Shown: piece after piece, positions 52,602 to 61,493 of the stretch
Layout of the letters: each line of letters opens with the position of its first letter
How positions within the stretch are numbered: position 1 is the stretch's first letter
From: Buttiauxella sp049686335
Lineage (GTDB): Bacteria; Pseudomonadota; Gammaproteobacteria; Enterobacterales; Enterobacteriaceae
Length of the DNA: 64,000 nt
NCBI RefSeq assembly: GCF_049686335.1
Contig: NZ_JBAVHX010000004.1
Coordinates: 682,001-746,000 of the forward strand
Direction: 5' to 3'
Made by a program: the position numbers and the translations under genes
Notes under the pieces: model-generated
Told to the model about the DNA's origin: nothing
Seen by the model: the letters and a program-made list of their open reading frames with translations, nothing else
Databases searched by the model: none

Positions 52602-54509
52602 TTAGGCGCCGTTTTTCAGAGCTTCAAGATATTCCCAGCGTTCAAAAGCATCTTCTAATGCTTTCTCGGCTGCAGACAGGTCGCCCAAGGTTTTTTGCGT
52701 GACATCATGTGGTTGGTTGAAAAACTCTGCATCACCGACTTTCGCCTGTAGGGCTTCTAGCTCATTCTCAAGCTGCTCAAGACGTTGCGGTAACTGCTCT
52801 AGTTCGCGTTGTAGGTTATAGCTTAGCTTGCTGCTTGCACGTTTAACAACTTCGGCTTTAGCAGCGGTGTTGTTTTGAGCCTTATCTGCCACAGACTGGC
52901 GTAAAGATTGAGCAGAAGCCTGCTGGCCTTTCGCATCATGATAACCACCGACGTAGCGACCGATTTTGCCCTCACCCTCGAAAATCCAGCATTCGGTCAC
53001 GGTATTGTCGACAAATTGACGATCGTGGCTCACCAGCATAACGGTACCCTGATAACCATCAATCAGTTCTTCGAGCAGTTCGAGCGTTTCGACATCCAGA
53101 TCGTTTGTCGGTTCATCGAGAATCAACAGGTTACTTGGTTTTAAGAATAAGCGGGCTAATAACAAACGGTTACGCTCACCGCCCGACAACGCGCGGACTG
53201 GCGTCATTGCACGTTTAGGGTGGAACAAGAAGTCCTGCAAATAGCCAAGAACATGACGCGGCTTACCGTTCACCATTACTTCTTGCTTACCTTCGGCCAG
53301 GTTGTCCATTACGGTACGGTCTGGATCAAGCTCGGCACGGTGCTGGTCAAAGTACGCCACTTCCAGTTTAGTACCGCAATGTACGCGACCGCTGTCCGCT
53401 TCCAGTTGGCCTAACATCAGTTTCAACAGCGTAGTTTTACCGCAGCCGTTTGGCCCAACCAGTGCAATTTTGTCACTGCGTTGTACCTGAGCTGAAAAGT
53501 CTTTCACCAGCGCACGTTGAGCAATGGCGTAGCAAACCTCTTCCATCTCAAAGACGATTTTCCCTGAGCGAGCCGCTTCTTCAACCTGCATTTTGGCGCT
53601 GCCCAGCACTTCGCGACGTGCACTACGTTCGTTACGCATCGCTTTCAACGCACGGACACGGCCTTCGTTACGGGTACGACGCGCTTTAATACCCTGGCGA
53701 ATCCACACTTCTTCCTGGGCCAGTTTGCGATCGAACTCGGCGTTTTGCAGATCTTCCACTCGCAGGGCTTCTTCTTTCGCCAGCAAATACTGATCGTAAT
53801 TGCCCGGGTAAGAAACCAGTTTGCCGCGATCGAGATCGACAATACGGGTCGCCATATTGCGAATAAAGGAACGATCGTGGGAGATGAACACGATGCTGCC
53901 CTGGAACTCTTTCAGGAAGCCTTCCAGCCAGTCAATCGCTTCAATATCCAGGTGGTTGGTAGGCTCATCAAGCAACAATACGCGCGGAGAACTGACCAGC
54001 GCACGGCCCAGCGCCGCTTTACGCAGCCAGCCACCAGACAGTGCAGACAATTCGGTATCTGCATCCAGGCCGAGTTGCAGCAGTACTTCATTGATGCGGC
54101 TTTCCAGTTGCCAGAGATTCTGGTTATCCAGAATTTCCTGAATACGCGCCATCTCGTTGAGATTTTTCTCGCTCGGATCGGTCATCACTTTATGAGAAAT
54201 ATCGTGATAAGCCTTGAGATGTTCAGCCTGCTCTTCAACGCCTTCGGCAACGAAATCGTAAACTGTTCCCGCAACATTACGCGGAGGATCTTGCTGCAGA
54301 CGCGCCACGATCAAATCTTGTTCGTAAATCATGCGCCCATCATCCAACGGGACTTCACGATTCAGGATCTTCATCAGCGTGGATTTACCCGCGCCGTTAC
54401 GCCCTACCAGACAGACGCGTTCATTTTCTTCGATATGGAGTTCGGTGTTATCTAATAACGGTGCGTCACTAAAGGACAACCAGGCACCGTGCATACTAAT
54501 TAATGACAT
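52602..54509 (-). CDS. uup: ABC-F ATPase Uup
   Basis: A 635-residue soluble ABC-F protein with two ATPase domains: Walker A GRNGAGKST and signature LSGGWLRKAALGRAL in the first, GPNGCGKTT and LSGGERNRLLLARLF in the second. The linker between them is charged, and a C-terminal coiled coil (about 560-630) binds DNA. It reduces precise excision of transposons and acts on ribosomes and replication intermediates. It begins 5 bases after rlmL ends. Confidence 0.95.
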   Translation of the reverse strand: MSLISMHGAWLSFSDAPLLDNTELHIEENERVCLVGRNGAGKSTLMKILNREVPLDDGRMIYEQDLIVARLQQDPPRNVAGTVYDFVAEGVEEQAEHLKAYHDISHKVMTDPSEKNLNEMARIQEILDNQNLWQLESRINEVLLQLGLDADTELSALSGGWLRKAALGRALVSSPRVLLLDEPTNHLDIEAIDWLEGFLKEFQGSIVFISHDRSFIRNMATRIVDLDRGKLVSYPGNYDQYLLAKEEALRVEDLQNAEFDRKLAQEEVWIRQGIKARRTRNEGRVRALKAMRNERSARREVLGSAKMQVEEAARSGKIVFEMEEVCYAIAQRALVKDFSAQVQRSDKIALVGPNGCGKTTLLKLMLGQLEADSGRVHCGTKLEVAYFDQHRAELDPDRTVMDNLAEGKQEVMVNGKPRHVLGYLQDFLFHPKRAMTPVRALSGGERNRLLLARLFLKPSNLLILDEPTNDLDVETLELLEELIDGYQGTVMLVSHDRQFVDNTVTECWIFEGEGKIGRYVGGYHDAKGQQASAQSLRQSVADKAQNNTAAKAEVVKRASSKLSYNLQRELEQLPQRLEQLENELEALQAKVGDAEFFNQPHDVTQKTLGDLSAAEKALEDAFERWEYLEALKNGA

Positions 54510-54514
54510 GACAA

Positions 54515-56632
54515 TTAATCCTTGGCTACGTGAGTAACGAGCCAGCAGTTATGAATTTGGCGATTGCGGGCAAAGTCTTGCGACAGGGTTTTCTGAGTAA
54601 TTTCCTGAGCGCTCAAGCCCAGGTTAGCCAGCCCGTCAAAGTCCATTTTGAAGCCACGTTTGTTGTTGGAGAACATAATGGTGCCGCCCTGGCGTAGCAG
54701 GCGCTTCAGGTCTTTCATCAGCACCAGATGGTCACGCTGGACATCAAAAGATTCTTCCATACGTTTTGAGTTCGAGAACGTCGGTGGATCGATAAAAATC
54801 AGATCAAACTGTTCATCGGTTTCACGCAGCCAGCCCAGGCAATCAGCCTGAATCAGGCGATGTGCGCGGCCACTCAAGCCGTTGAGACGCAAGTTACGTT
54901 CCGCCCACTCCAGATACGTACGGGACATATCGACGGTAGTGGTGGTTTTTGCGCCGCCCAACCCCGCATGAACGGTCGCACTGCCGGTATAAGCAAACAG
55001 GTTAAGGAAGTCCTTACCTTTGCTCATTTTGCCCAGCATATGGCGTGCAATACGGTGGTCGAGGAACAAACCGGTATCAAGGTAATCCGTCAGGTTGACC
55101 CACAGGCGCGCGTTATATTCGCTGACTTCCATGAAGTCGCCCTTTTCATCCATTTTCTGATACTGGCTTTTCCCTTTCTGGCGTTCACGGGTTTTCAGAA
55201 TCAGGCGGTTGGACGGTAATTCCAGCACTGACAGCGTTGCGGCAATCACATCGAACAGACGCTGGCGAGCCTTGTTCGCATCAACGGTTTTCGGCGGTGC
55301 GTATTCCTGCACCACAACCCACTCGCCGTAGCGGTCAACGGCAACGTTATATTCCGGCAGATCCGCATCGTAAATTCGGTAGCATTCGATACCTTCCTGA
55401 CGCGCCCATTTGTCGAGTTTTTTGATATTTTTGCGTAGACGGTTGGCATAATCATCAGCAATTTGGCCAGACGTTGCGCCGGTGCTGTTTTCTGCTAACT
55501 GATAGTTTTTCTGCACGCAATCCAGCGGGCCGTTCTTCGCTTTGAACTGGCGCTCGGCACGCAACTGCAGGCAGCTCAGCAAGTCTGGGGAAGCACTGAA
55601 CAGTGACAAGTTCCAGCCGCCGAAGTGGTTCTTCATATTGCGGCCAAGCAGGCTGTGCAAGGCAATCAGTGCAGGCTCACTGTCCAGACGCTCGCCGTAA
55701 GGCGGGTTGCTGATAACCGTTCCCACCGGGCCTTCCGGCAGCGGGTTGGTCAATTTCGCCACGTCTTTGACTTCGTAACTGATGATATCGCCCAGACCCG
55801 CACGACGGGTGTTGGCGCGAGCGCGTTCAATTACTCGTGAATCGTTATCCGAGCCGAAGAAACGTGAGGTGTATTCGCCAAGGCCTTTACGGGCACGAAC
55901 CTGAGCTTCGGTAGTGATTTCTTTCCATAGATCCACATCGTGATTAGCCCAGCCAAGGAAACCCCAGTGCTTGCGATGCAAACCTGGTGCACGATCGGTT
56001 GCGATCATTGCCGCTTCAATCAGCAGCGTACCGGAACCACACATTGGATCGAGCAGCGGTGTGCCCGGCTGCCAGCCTGAACGTATCACAATGGCGGATG
56101 CCAGCGTTTCTTTAATTGGAGCGGCACCGGTGCTGTCACGGTAGCCACGCTGATGCAGGCCTTCACCGCTTAAATCCAGCGCGATACTGGCGGTGTCTTT
56201 ATTCAGCCAGACATTAATACGCAGGTCTGGTTGCTCACGTTCAACATTTGGACGCGGCAGATTTTTACGCGTGAAGGAGTCAACAATCGCATCCTTCACT
56301 TTTAGCGCGCCGTACTGGCTATTACGGATAACTTCGTTCAGGCCGCTGAAATGCACCGCGAAGGTCGCATCCGGGCCAAACAGCGCAGGCCAGTCGATGG
56401 TCTGTACGCCGAGGTACAAATCCAGATCGCTATAAACTTTGCATTCGTTTAATGGCAGCAAAATGCGGGACGCAAGGCGGCTCCACATCAAGCTTTGATA
56501 GAGCAGACGTGAGTCCCCCTGGTAATGTACGCCGCCCTGAACCACCTGGCATGCTTGCGCACCAAGGCCCTCCAGTTCAGTTTTTAATAGCTCTTCAAGC
56601 CCACGCGCCGTACTGGCAAACAGAGAATTCAT
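54515..56632 (-). CDS. rlmL: Bifunctional 23S rRNA methyltransferase RlmL/RlmK
   Basis: A 705-residue fused enzyme. The THUMP domain (about 45-155) precedes the RlmL domain making m2G2445 (DPMCGSGTLLIEAAM, ISNPPYGERL) and the RlmK domain making m7G2069 (LFAYTGSATVHAGLGGA, FIDPPTFSNS). Slightly longer than the 702 residues in E. coli. Divergent from ycbX. Confidence 0.95.
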   Translation of the reverse strand: MNSLFASTARGLEELLKTELEGLGAQACQVVQGGVHYQGDSRLLYQSLMWSRLASRILLPLNECKVYSDLDLYLGVQTIDWPALFGPDATFAVHFSGLNEVIRNSQYGALKVKDAIVDSFTRKNLPRPNVEREQPDLRINVWLNKDTASIALDLSGEGLHQRGYRDSTGAAPIKETLASAIVIRSGWQPGTPLLDPMCGSGTLLIEAAMIATDRAPGLHRKHWGFLGWANHDVDLWKEITTEAQVRARKGLGEYTSRFFGSDNDSRVIERARANTRRAGLGDIISYEVKDVAKLTNPLPEGPVGTVISNPPYGERLDSEPALIALHSLLGRNMKNHFGGWNLSLFSASPDLLSCLQLRAERQFKAKNGPLDCVQKNYQLAENSTGATSGQIADDYANRLRKNIKKLDKWARQEGIECYRIYDADLPEYNVAVDRYGEWVVVQEYAPPKTVDANKARQRLFDVIAATLSVLELPSNRLILKTRERQKGKSQYQKMDEKGDFMEVSEYNARLWVNLTDYLDTGLFLDHRIARHMLGKMSKGKDFLNLFAYTGSATVHAGLGGAKTTTTVDMSRTYLEWAERNLRLNGLSGRAHRLIQADCLGWLRETDEQFDLIFIDPPTFSNSKRMEESFDVQRDHLVLMKDLKRLLRQGGTIMFSNNKRGFKMDFDGLANLGLSAQEITQKTLSQDFARNRQIHNCWLVTHVAKD

Positions 56633-56746
56633 ATCGTCACTTAATCAGGTGTAAAAAGAAAATTGTGGCGCATTATAGCCAATCTGCCACGCATGTCATA
56701 AAGTTGGCCTCTTATATTGTTTATTTATTTCTGTCCAGGGAATGCG

Positions 56747-57859
56747 ATGATCACCTTATCCCAGCTTTATATCCACCCGGTGAAATCAATGCGCGGGCTG
56801 GCCCTCTCTCATGCACAGGCAACCACCAGCGGTTTGGCTTTCGATCGCATCTTTATGGTGACAGAACCTGACGGCACTTTTATTACCGCGCGACAATTTC
56901 CACAAATGGTGCTCTTTACCCCGGCAATCACACACGATGGCCTGTTTATGAGTGCACCAGACGGCAGTTCTGCCACCGTACGCTTCGTCGATTTTCAGCC
57001 ACAAGCCGAGCCGACCGAAGTCTGGGGCAATCATTTCACCGCGCAGATAGCGCCGGAAGATATTAACCAGTGGCTAAGCGGCTTTTTTTCACGGCCTGTG
57101 CAATTGCGTTGGCTGGGCGAAACTTTAACCCGCCGCGTGAAACGTCATGAAGACGTGCCTTTGTCGTTTGCCGACGGTTTTCCTTTCTTGTTAGCTAACG
57201 ACGCCTCATTGCGTGATTTGCAAAGTCGCTGCCCGGCGAGCGTGAAAATGACACAGTTCCGCCCGAATATTGTCGTCACTGGCGCGCAAGCCTGGGCGGA
57301 AGATAGCTGGCAAGTGGTACGCATAGGCGGTGTGACTTTTGATGTCGCGAAACCGTGCAGCCGGTGTATTTTCACCACCGTCAGTCCGGAGCGTGGACGT
57401 AAACATCCGGGCGGCGAACCGCTGGCGACATTGCAACAATTCCGCACCGCACTGGATAACGGTGATGTCGATTTTGGTCAGAACCTGATTGCCCGCAACA
57501 GCGGTGTGATTCGTGTCGGTGATGAACTGGAAGTGTTATCCACCAAACCAGCGAAAGTTTATGGCGCAGGGGAAACCGCAGAAGCGATTGAAGCTTTCGA
57601 GCAACAAGAAAGCCTTGTTGATGTTGACTGGCAGGGTCAGGTTTTCCGCGGCAATAACCAACAAATTCTCCTTGAACAGCTAGAACAGCAAGGCGTTCGG
57701 GTGCCCTATTCTTGCCGGGCTGGGATCTGTGGCAGCTGCCGAATTAAGTTAGTCAGTGGAGAAGTGAAAGCATTGAAAAAAAGCGCCGTAGGAAATGATG
57801 GCACTATTCTGTGTTGCAGTTGCGTTCCTGCTGGGGATGTAAAACTCGAAGAAGTTTAA
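56747..57859 (+). CDS. ycbX: MOSC and ferredoxin-domain protein YcbX
   Basis: A 370-residue protein with an N-terminal MOSC barrel (HPVKSMRG; KPCSRCIFTTVSP) and a C-terminal [2Fe-2S] domain (YSCRAGICGSCRIKL, later LCCSC). It detoxifies N-hydroxylated base analogues with molybdenum cofactor, probably taking electrons through CysJ. AGGG six bases upstream supports the ATG at 56747. It overlaps the convergent zapC by 4 bases. Confidence 0.94.
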   Translation: MITLSQLYIHPVKSMRGLALSHAQATTSGLAFDRIFMVTEPDGTFITARQFPQMVLFTPAITHDGLFMSAPDGSSATVRFVDFQPQAEPTEVWGNHFTAQIAPEDINQWLSGFFSRPVQLRWLGETLTRRVKRHEDVPLSFADGFPFLLANDASLRDLQSRCPASVKMTQFRPNIVVTGAQAWAEDSWQVVRIGGVTFDVAKPCSRCIFTTVSPERGRKHPGGEPLATLQQFRTALDNGDVDFGQNLIARNSGVIRVGDELEVLSTKPAKVYGAGETAEAIEAFEQQESLVDVDWQGQVFRGNNQQILLEQLEQQGVRVPYSCRAGICGSCRIKLVSGEVKALKKSAVGNDGTILCCSCVPAGDVKLEEV

Positions 57860-58398
57860 ACCGCCTGATCGAGACTGAGGTCGTTAACCACCGGTTGCGG
57901 CCTTAATCTGTCATTCATCACTTTAATCGCATCGCCAAGTTGCATGGTACGACCGGCAAGTTGTAAACCCGGTTGTGCCAACAAACACAACGCTGCGTTA
58001 TCACCGGTTTCAACCACCAGCAGATTAACCTGCTGCATATCGTCACTCAACCAGACACACGCGGCATCACCTGGAATGGGCTGCCAACAGTCTCCATGAG
58101 AAATGAAGTGCCAGCTTTTTGGCATTTGCGGCTTGAGATAACGAATGGCGACCAGCGCATTTAATACCAGTTCAGCACGCTGTTCTTTACTTAATACCAG
58201 CTCGCGGCATTTCTCTTCGAAAGAGAAAAACAGCGCAGCATCATCAACACAAAAACCTGTGTTTTCAAAGGCATCGGGGGTAAGCATTTTACGAGGGAAA
58301 CGAGAACGGAATAGCATGCCATTGGCTAAATCGAGCATCATACGATCATGCTCTTCATCAAAATACCAACGCCAATTATCGTCCGGTTTTATCCGCAT
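57856..58398 (-). CDS. zapC: Cell division protein ZapC
   Basis: A 180-residue cytoplasmic protein that binds and bundles FtsZ at the Z-ring. It matches E. coli ZapC in start (MRIKPDDNWRWYFDEEHDRM) and size. The convergent ycbX shares 4 bases at the 3' end. Confidence 0.92.
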   Translation of the reverse strand: MRIKPDDNWRWYFDEEHDRMMLDLANGMLFRSRFPRKMLTPDAFENTGFCVDDAALFFSFEEKCRELVLSKEQRAELVLNALVAIRYLKPQMPKSWHFISHGDCWQPIPGDAACVWLSDDMQQVNLLVVETGDNAALCLLAQPGLQLAGRTMQLGDAIKVMNDRLRPQPVVNDLSLDQAV

Positions 58399-58515
58399 AA
58401 CTATTTGCCCTTTCGTTTATTCCCACGATTTAAAACATCCTTATCGCCGCTTCGTTAAAGACCATATTAATAAAAGACCAATATGTATAATTTAGCAACA
58501 GTGGTGGAATATAAA

Positions 58516-58547
58516 ACAACCAGGGCTGAAAATAAAGCCCTGGTTGT
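58516..58547 (-). terminator. Terminator of pyrD
   Basis: Twelve-base arms ACAACCAGGGCT (58516-58527) and AGCCCTGGTTGT (58536-58547), loop of 8 bases, followed on the minus strand by TTTATATTCC. Confidence 0.85.
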
Positions 58548-58568
58548 CTGAAAGATAAAATGTTGGGA

Positions 58569-59579
58569 TTAGATTCCTGAGACGATTTCTTTTATCAGCG
58601 GTGGGCCTTTAAATATGAAACCAGAATATATTTGCACCAGTGAAGCACCCGCCGCCATCTTCTCGCGAGCAGCAATCACCGAATCAATTCCGCCAACACC
58701 AATAATCGGTAAGCGACCATTTAATTCTTGTGAAAGACGACGAATAATTTCTGTACTCTTCAACTGCACTGGACGGCCACTTAATCCCCCCATTTCATCG
58801 CAATATTTCATGCCCTGAACGAGGCTACGATCAAGCGTAGTATTGGTGGCAATGACTCCGTCAATATTATGGCGCACTAAACTGTCGGCCACCTGGATCA
58901 ATTCTTCTTCAGAAAGATCCGGAGCGATCTTCACCGCCACTGGCACATATTTATGATGCAATTCCTGGAGGGCTTGCTGTTTATTTTTAATCGCAGCTAA
59001 CAGATCGTCTAACGCTTCGCCGTATTGCAACGTGCGTAATCCAGGGGTATTTGGCGAGGAAATATTGATCGCGATATAACCGGCATACGGATAAATTTTA
59101 TCCATGCAGATCAAATAGTCGTCTTTACCCTGCTCAACTGGAGTGTCTTTATTCTTACCAATATTGATGCCCAGCACCCCATCAAAATGGGATTTTTTGA
59201 CGTTCTCAACCAGGTTATCCACGCCGTGGTTATTGAAGCCCATGCGGTTGATCAAACCTTCTGCTTCTACCAGACGGAAGATCCGCGGCTTGTCGTTTCC
59301 AGGCTGTGGACGCGGCGTGACGGTACCAATTTCAATCGAGCCGAAGCCCATGGCACCCAGTGCATCAATACACTCACCGTTTTTATCTAAGCCGGCAGCA
59401 AGACCTAAAGGATTCTTAAACGTGAGGCCCATGCAGGTCACAGGTTTAGAGGGTACATTTTGCCGCACCAGCCATTCGAGAGGTGTACCAGTTACACGAC
59501 GCAATTGCTGAAATGTCACTTCATGAGCGCGCTCGGGATCGAGCTTGAAAAGGGCTTTACGAACGAAGGGGTAGTACAT
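58569..59579 (-). CDS. pyrD: Dihydroorotate dehydrogenase (class 2) PyrD
   Basis: A 336-residue FMN enzyme of the inner membrane that oxidises dihydroorotate to orotate with quinone, the fourth step of pyrimidine synthesis. An N-terminal amphipathic helix MYYPFVRKALFKLDPERAHE anchors it. The catalytic serine is in INISSPNTPGL. FMN-binding regions include GLAAGLDKNGE and GVGGI. The frame opens nine codons earlier, but the family start and GGAG favour the ATG at 59577-59579. Confidence 0.96.
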   Translation of the reverse strand: MYYPFVRKALFKLDPERAHEVTFQQLRRVTGTPLEWLVRQNVPSKPVTCMGLTFKNPLGLAAGLDKNGECIDALGAMGFGSIEIGTVTPRPQPGNDKPRIFRLVEAEGLINRMGFNNHGVDNLVENVKKSHFDGVLGINIGKNKDTPVEQGKDDYLICMDKIYPYAGYIAINISSPNTPGLRTLQYGEALDDLLAAIKNKQQALQELHHKYVPVAVKIAPDLSEEELIQVADSLVRHNIDGVIATNTTLDRSLVQGMKYCDEMGGLSGRPVQLKSTEIIRRLSQELNGRLPIIGVGGIDSVIAAREKMAAGASLVQIYSGFIFKGPPLIKEIVSGI

Positions 59580-59584
59580 GAACA

Positions 59585-59618
59585 CTCCAGAATTCCCAGT
59601 ATGCAAACTGGGGCAGTA
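59585..59618 (-). promoter_or_regulatory. pyrD leader hairpin next to a C-rich start region
   Basis: On the minus strand GCCCCAGT, six bases of loop, then ACTGGG (59595-59612) form a hairpin just before the GGAG ribosome site (59585-59588). In E. coli pyrC and pyrD, C- versus G-start of transcription changes such a hairpin with pyrimidine supply. The run of C here could serve the same switch. Inferred from layout. Confidence 0.45.
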
Positions 59619-59674
59619 TTATTAACGATAACGCCCCTGAATGGAATTGACCTGCAACAAAAAAGGCCTCATCA

Positions 59675-59690
59675 GCGCAAACGTTTTCTT
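59675..59690 (-). promoter_or_regulatory. PurR operator of pyrD
   Basis: GCGCAAACGTTTTCTT matches the PurR consensus ACGCAAACGTTTNCNT at all but the first base. It lies about 95 bases before the pyrD ATG, and PurR represses pyrD in E. coli. Confidence 0.8.
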
Positions 59691-59828
59691 ATCCTCCTCT
59701 GCGTTATGCGTTTTTTGCAAATTGATTACCAGATAAATCATTTAGTGGAAAAACACTTCTGCGCGACTATCACACTCAATTGTTATCAAAGTTACCTAAA
59801 TGCAAACATTTGGTTATAAGGATGCGAC

Positions 59829-60404
59829 ATGCGTGTGATTACCCTTGCAGGAAGCCCCCGCTTCCCTTCCCGTTCCAGTGCTTTGCTGGAGTATGCCCGC
59901 GAAAGATTAAGCGCACTGGATATTGAGGTGTGTCACTGGCATCTACAGAACTTCGCCCCTGAAGATTTACTGTACGCCCGTTTTGATAGCCCCGCACTGC
60001 TCGCCTTAACCGAACAACTGCAGCAGGCCGATGGCGTGATCATCGCGACACCCGTTTATAAAGCTTCTTTTTCCGGTGCACTGAAAACACTGCTCGACCT
60101 GCTGCCTGAACGTGCGCTGGATAAGAAAGTTGTCCTCCCTTTAGCGACCGGCGGAACTGTAGCCCACATGCTGGCCGTCGATTACGCCTTGAAGCCTGTC
60201 CTTAATGCGCTGAAAGCTCAGGAGATTCTGCACGGTGTGTTTGCTGACGATAGCCAGATTGCTGACTACCAGCACAAACCGGTGTTCTCTAACAATTTAC
60301 AACAGCGCTTAGATAGCGCCCTCGAGACCTTCTGGCAGGCATTGCATCGCCGGGATTTTATCGTCTCTTCCCCGTTTAAAACTCAAGGAGCTGCTCATGT
60401 TTAA
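59829..60404 (+). CDS. ssuE: NADPH-dependent FMN reductase SsuE
   Basis: A 191-residue flavodoxin-like reductase that supplies FMNH2 to SsuD. Motifs: ITLAGSPRFPSRSSALLEYA and TPVYKASFSGALKTLLDLLP. First gene of the aliphatic sulfonate operon, which is made under sulfate starvation through Cbl in E. coli. It overlaps ssuA by 8 bases. Confidence 0.95.
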   Translation: MRVITLAGSPRFPSRSSALLEYARERLSALDIEVCHWHLQNFAPEDLLYARFDSPALLALTEQLQQADGVIIATPVYKASFSGALKTLLDLLPERALDKKVVLPLATGGTVAHMLAVDYALKPVLNALKAQEILHGVFADDSQIADYQHKPVFSNNLQQRLDSALETFWQALHRRDFIVSSPFKTQGAAHV

Positions 60405-61347
60405 TCTGCTAAAACGTACTGCCCCCTGGCTGATGCTGACAGGTGCTTTGAGTCTGAGCGCGACGCTTCACGCCGCAGAAACCGGACCAGACCAGCTGCG
60501 TATCGGTTATCAAAAAGGGTCAGTCAGTATGGTTCTGGCGAAAAGCCATGAGCTGCTGGAAAAAGAGTACCCGCAGACCAAATTCCAGTGGATTGAATTC
60601 CCGGCCGGCCCACAAATGCTGGAAGCGCTGAATATTGGCAGTATTGATCTTGGCAGTACCGGTGATATTCCCCCAATCTTCGCGCAGGCAGCGGGAGCGG
60701 ACCTGGTTTATGTCGGTTCAGAACCGGCCAAACCTAAAGCCGAAGTGATCCTGGTGCCAGAGAACAGCCTGCTGAAAACCGTGGCCGATCTGAAAGGGCA
60801 TAAAATTGCTTTCCAGAAAGGCTCCAGCTCTCACAACCTCGTGCTGCGCGCCTTGCAAAAAGCCGGGCTGAAATTTACTGATGTTCAGGCGGCCTATTTA
60901 ACTCCAGCAGATGCACGAGCAGCCTTCCAACAAGGCAACGTGGATGCCTGGGCGATTTGGGACCCGTACTACTCAGCCGCCCTGCTGAACGGCGGTGTCC
61001 GTGTCCTGACCGATGGCAGCGAACTGAATCAAACCGGCTCTTTCTATCTCGCTTCACGCCCTTATGCTGAAAAAAATGGCCCATTCCTGCAACACGTCCT
61101 CAAAACATTTAGCGATGCTGATGCGTTAACCCGCAGTCAGCGCGAGGCAAGTGTCGCGTTACTGGCAAAAACCATGGGGCTGCCTGAAAACGTTATCGCC
61201 ACCTATTTCGACCACCGTCCACCGACAGTGATCACCCCGGTCAGTGCAGAAACGGCTGCTAAACAACAGCAAACTGCTGACCTGTTTTACGAAAACCATT
61301 TAGTGCCGAAGAAAGTCGATATCCGCACCCGAATCTGGCAACCCTAA
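60397..61347 (+). CDS. ssuA: Aliphatic sulfonate periplasmic binding protein SsuA
   Basis: A 316-residue binding protein. A signal peptide (about 1-27) ends at LHAAETG. The binding fold shows LRIGYQKGSVSMVLAKSHEL, STGDIPPIFAQAAGADLVYV, and VDAWAIWDPYYSA near 185. It delivers alkanesulfonates to SsuBC. In E. coli ssuD follows within a few bases; here an ERIC repeat fills a 146-base gap. Confidence 0.95.
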   Translation: MFNLLKRTAPWLMLTGALSLSATLHAAETGPDQLRIGYQKGSVSMVLAKSHELLEKEYPQTKFQWIEFPAGPQMLEALNIGSIDLGSTGDIPPIFAQAAGADLVYVGSEPAKPKAEVILVPENSLLKTVADLKGHKIAFQKGSSSHNLVLRALQKAGLKFTDVQAAYLTPADARAAFQQGNVDAWAIWDPYYSAALLNGGVRVLTDGSELNQTGSFYLASRPYAEKNGPFLQHVLKTFSDADALTRSQREASVALLAKTMGLPENVIATYFDHRPPTVITPVSAETAAKQQQTADLFYENHLVPKKVDIRTRIWQP

Positions 61348-61354
61348 CCACAGT

Positions 61355-61480
61355 AATACCCGAATAATTCGAGTGGTATCGCGGCGGCAAGAGAACGCAT
61401 CCCAATGAGCTTACATAAGTAAGTGATTCGGGTAAGTGAACGCAGCCAACAAAGAGACAACTTGAAGTATGAAGGGTATT
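61355..61480. repeat. ERIC repeat inside the ssu operon
   Basis: A 126-base ERIC element between ssuA and ssuD. Ends AATACCCG and AGGGTATT are inverted. The core GAGCTTACATAAGTAAGTGA and the flanking TCGGGTAAGTGAACGCAGCC match the consensus closely. It occupies almost the whole gap and leaves the ssuD ribosome site (AAGGAG) just outside. The transcript can fold into a long hairpin. Confidence 0.92.
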
Positions 61481-61493
61481 AAGGAGATAAATC

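Noticed and set aside
53745..54455. A 236-codon open frame antisense to uup.
   Set aside because: It mirrors the conserved uup codons, and its composition is that of a reverse-strand shadow.
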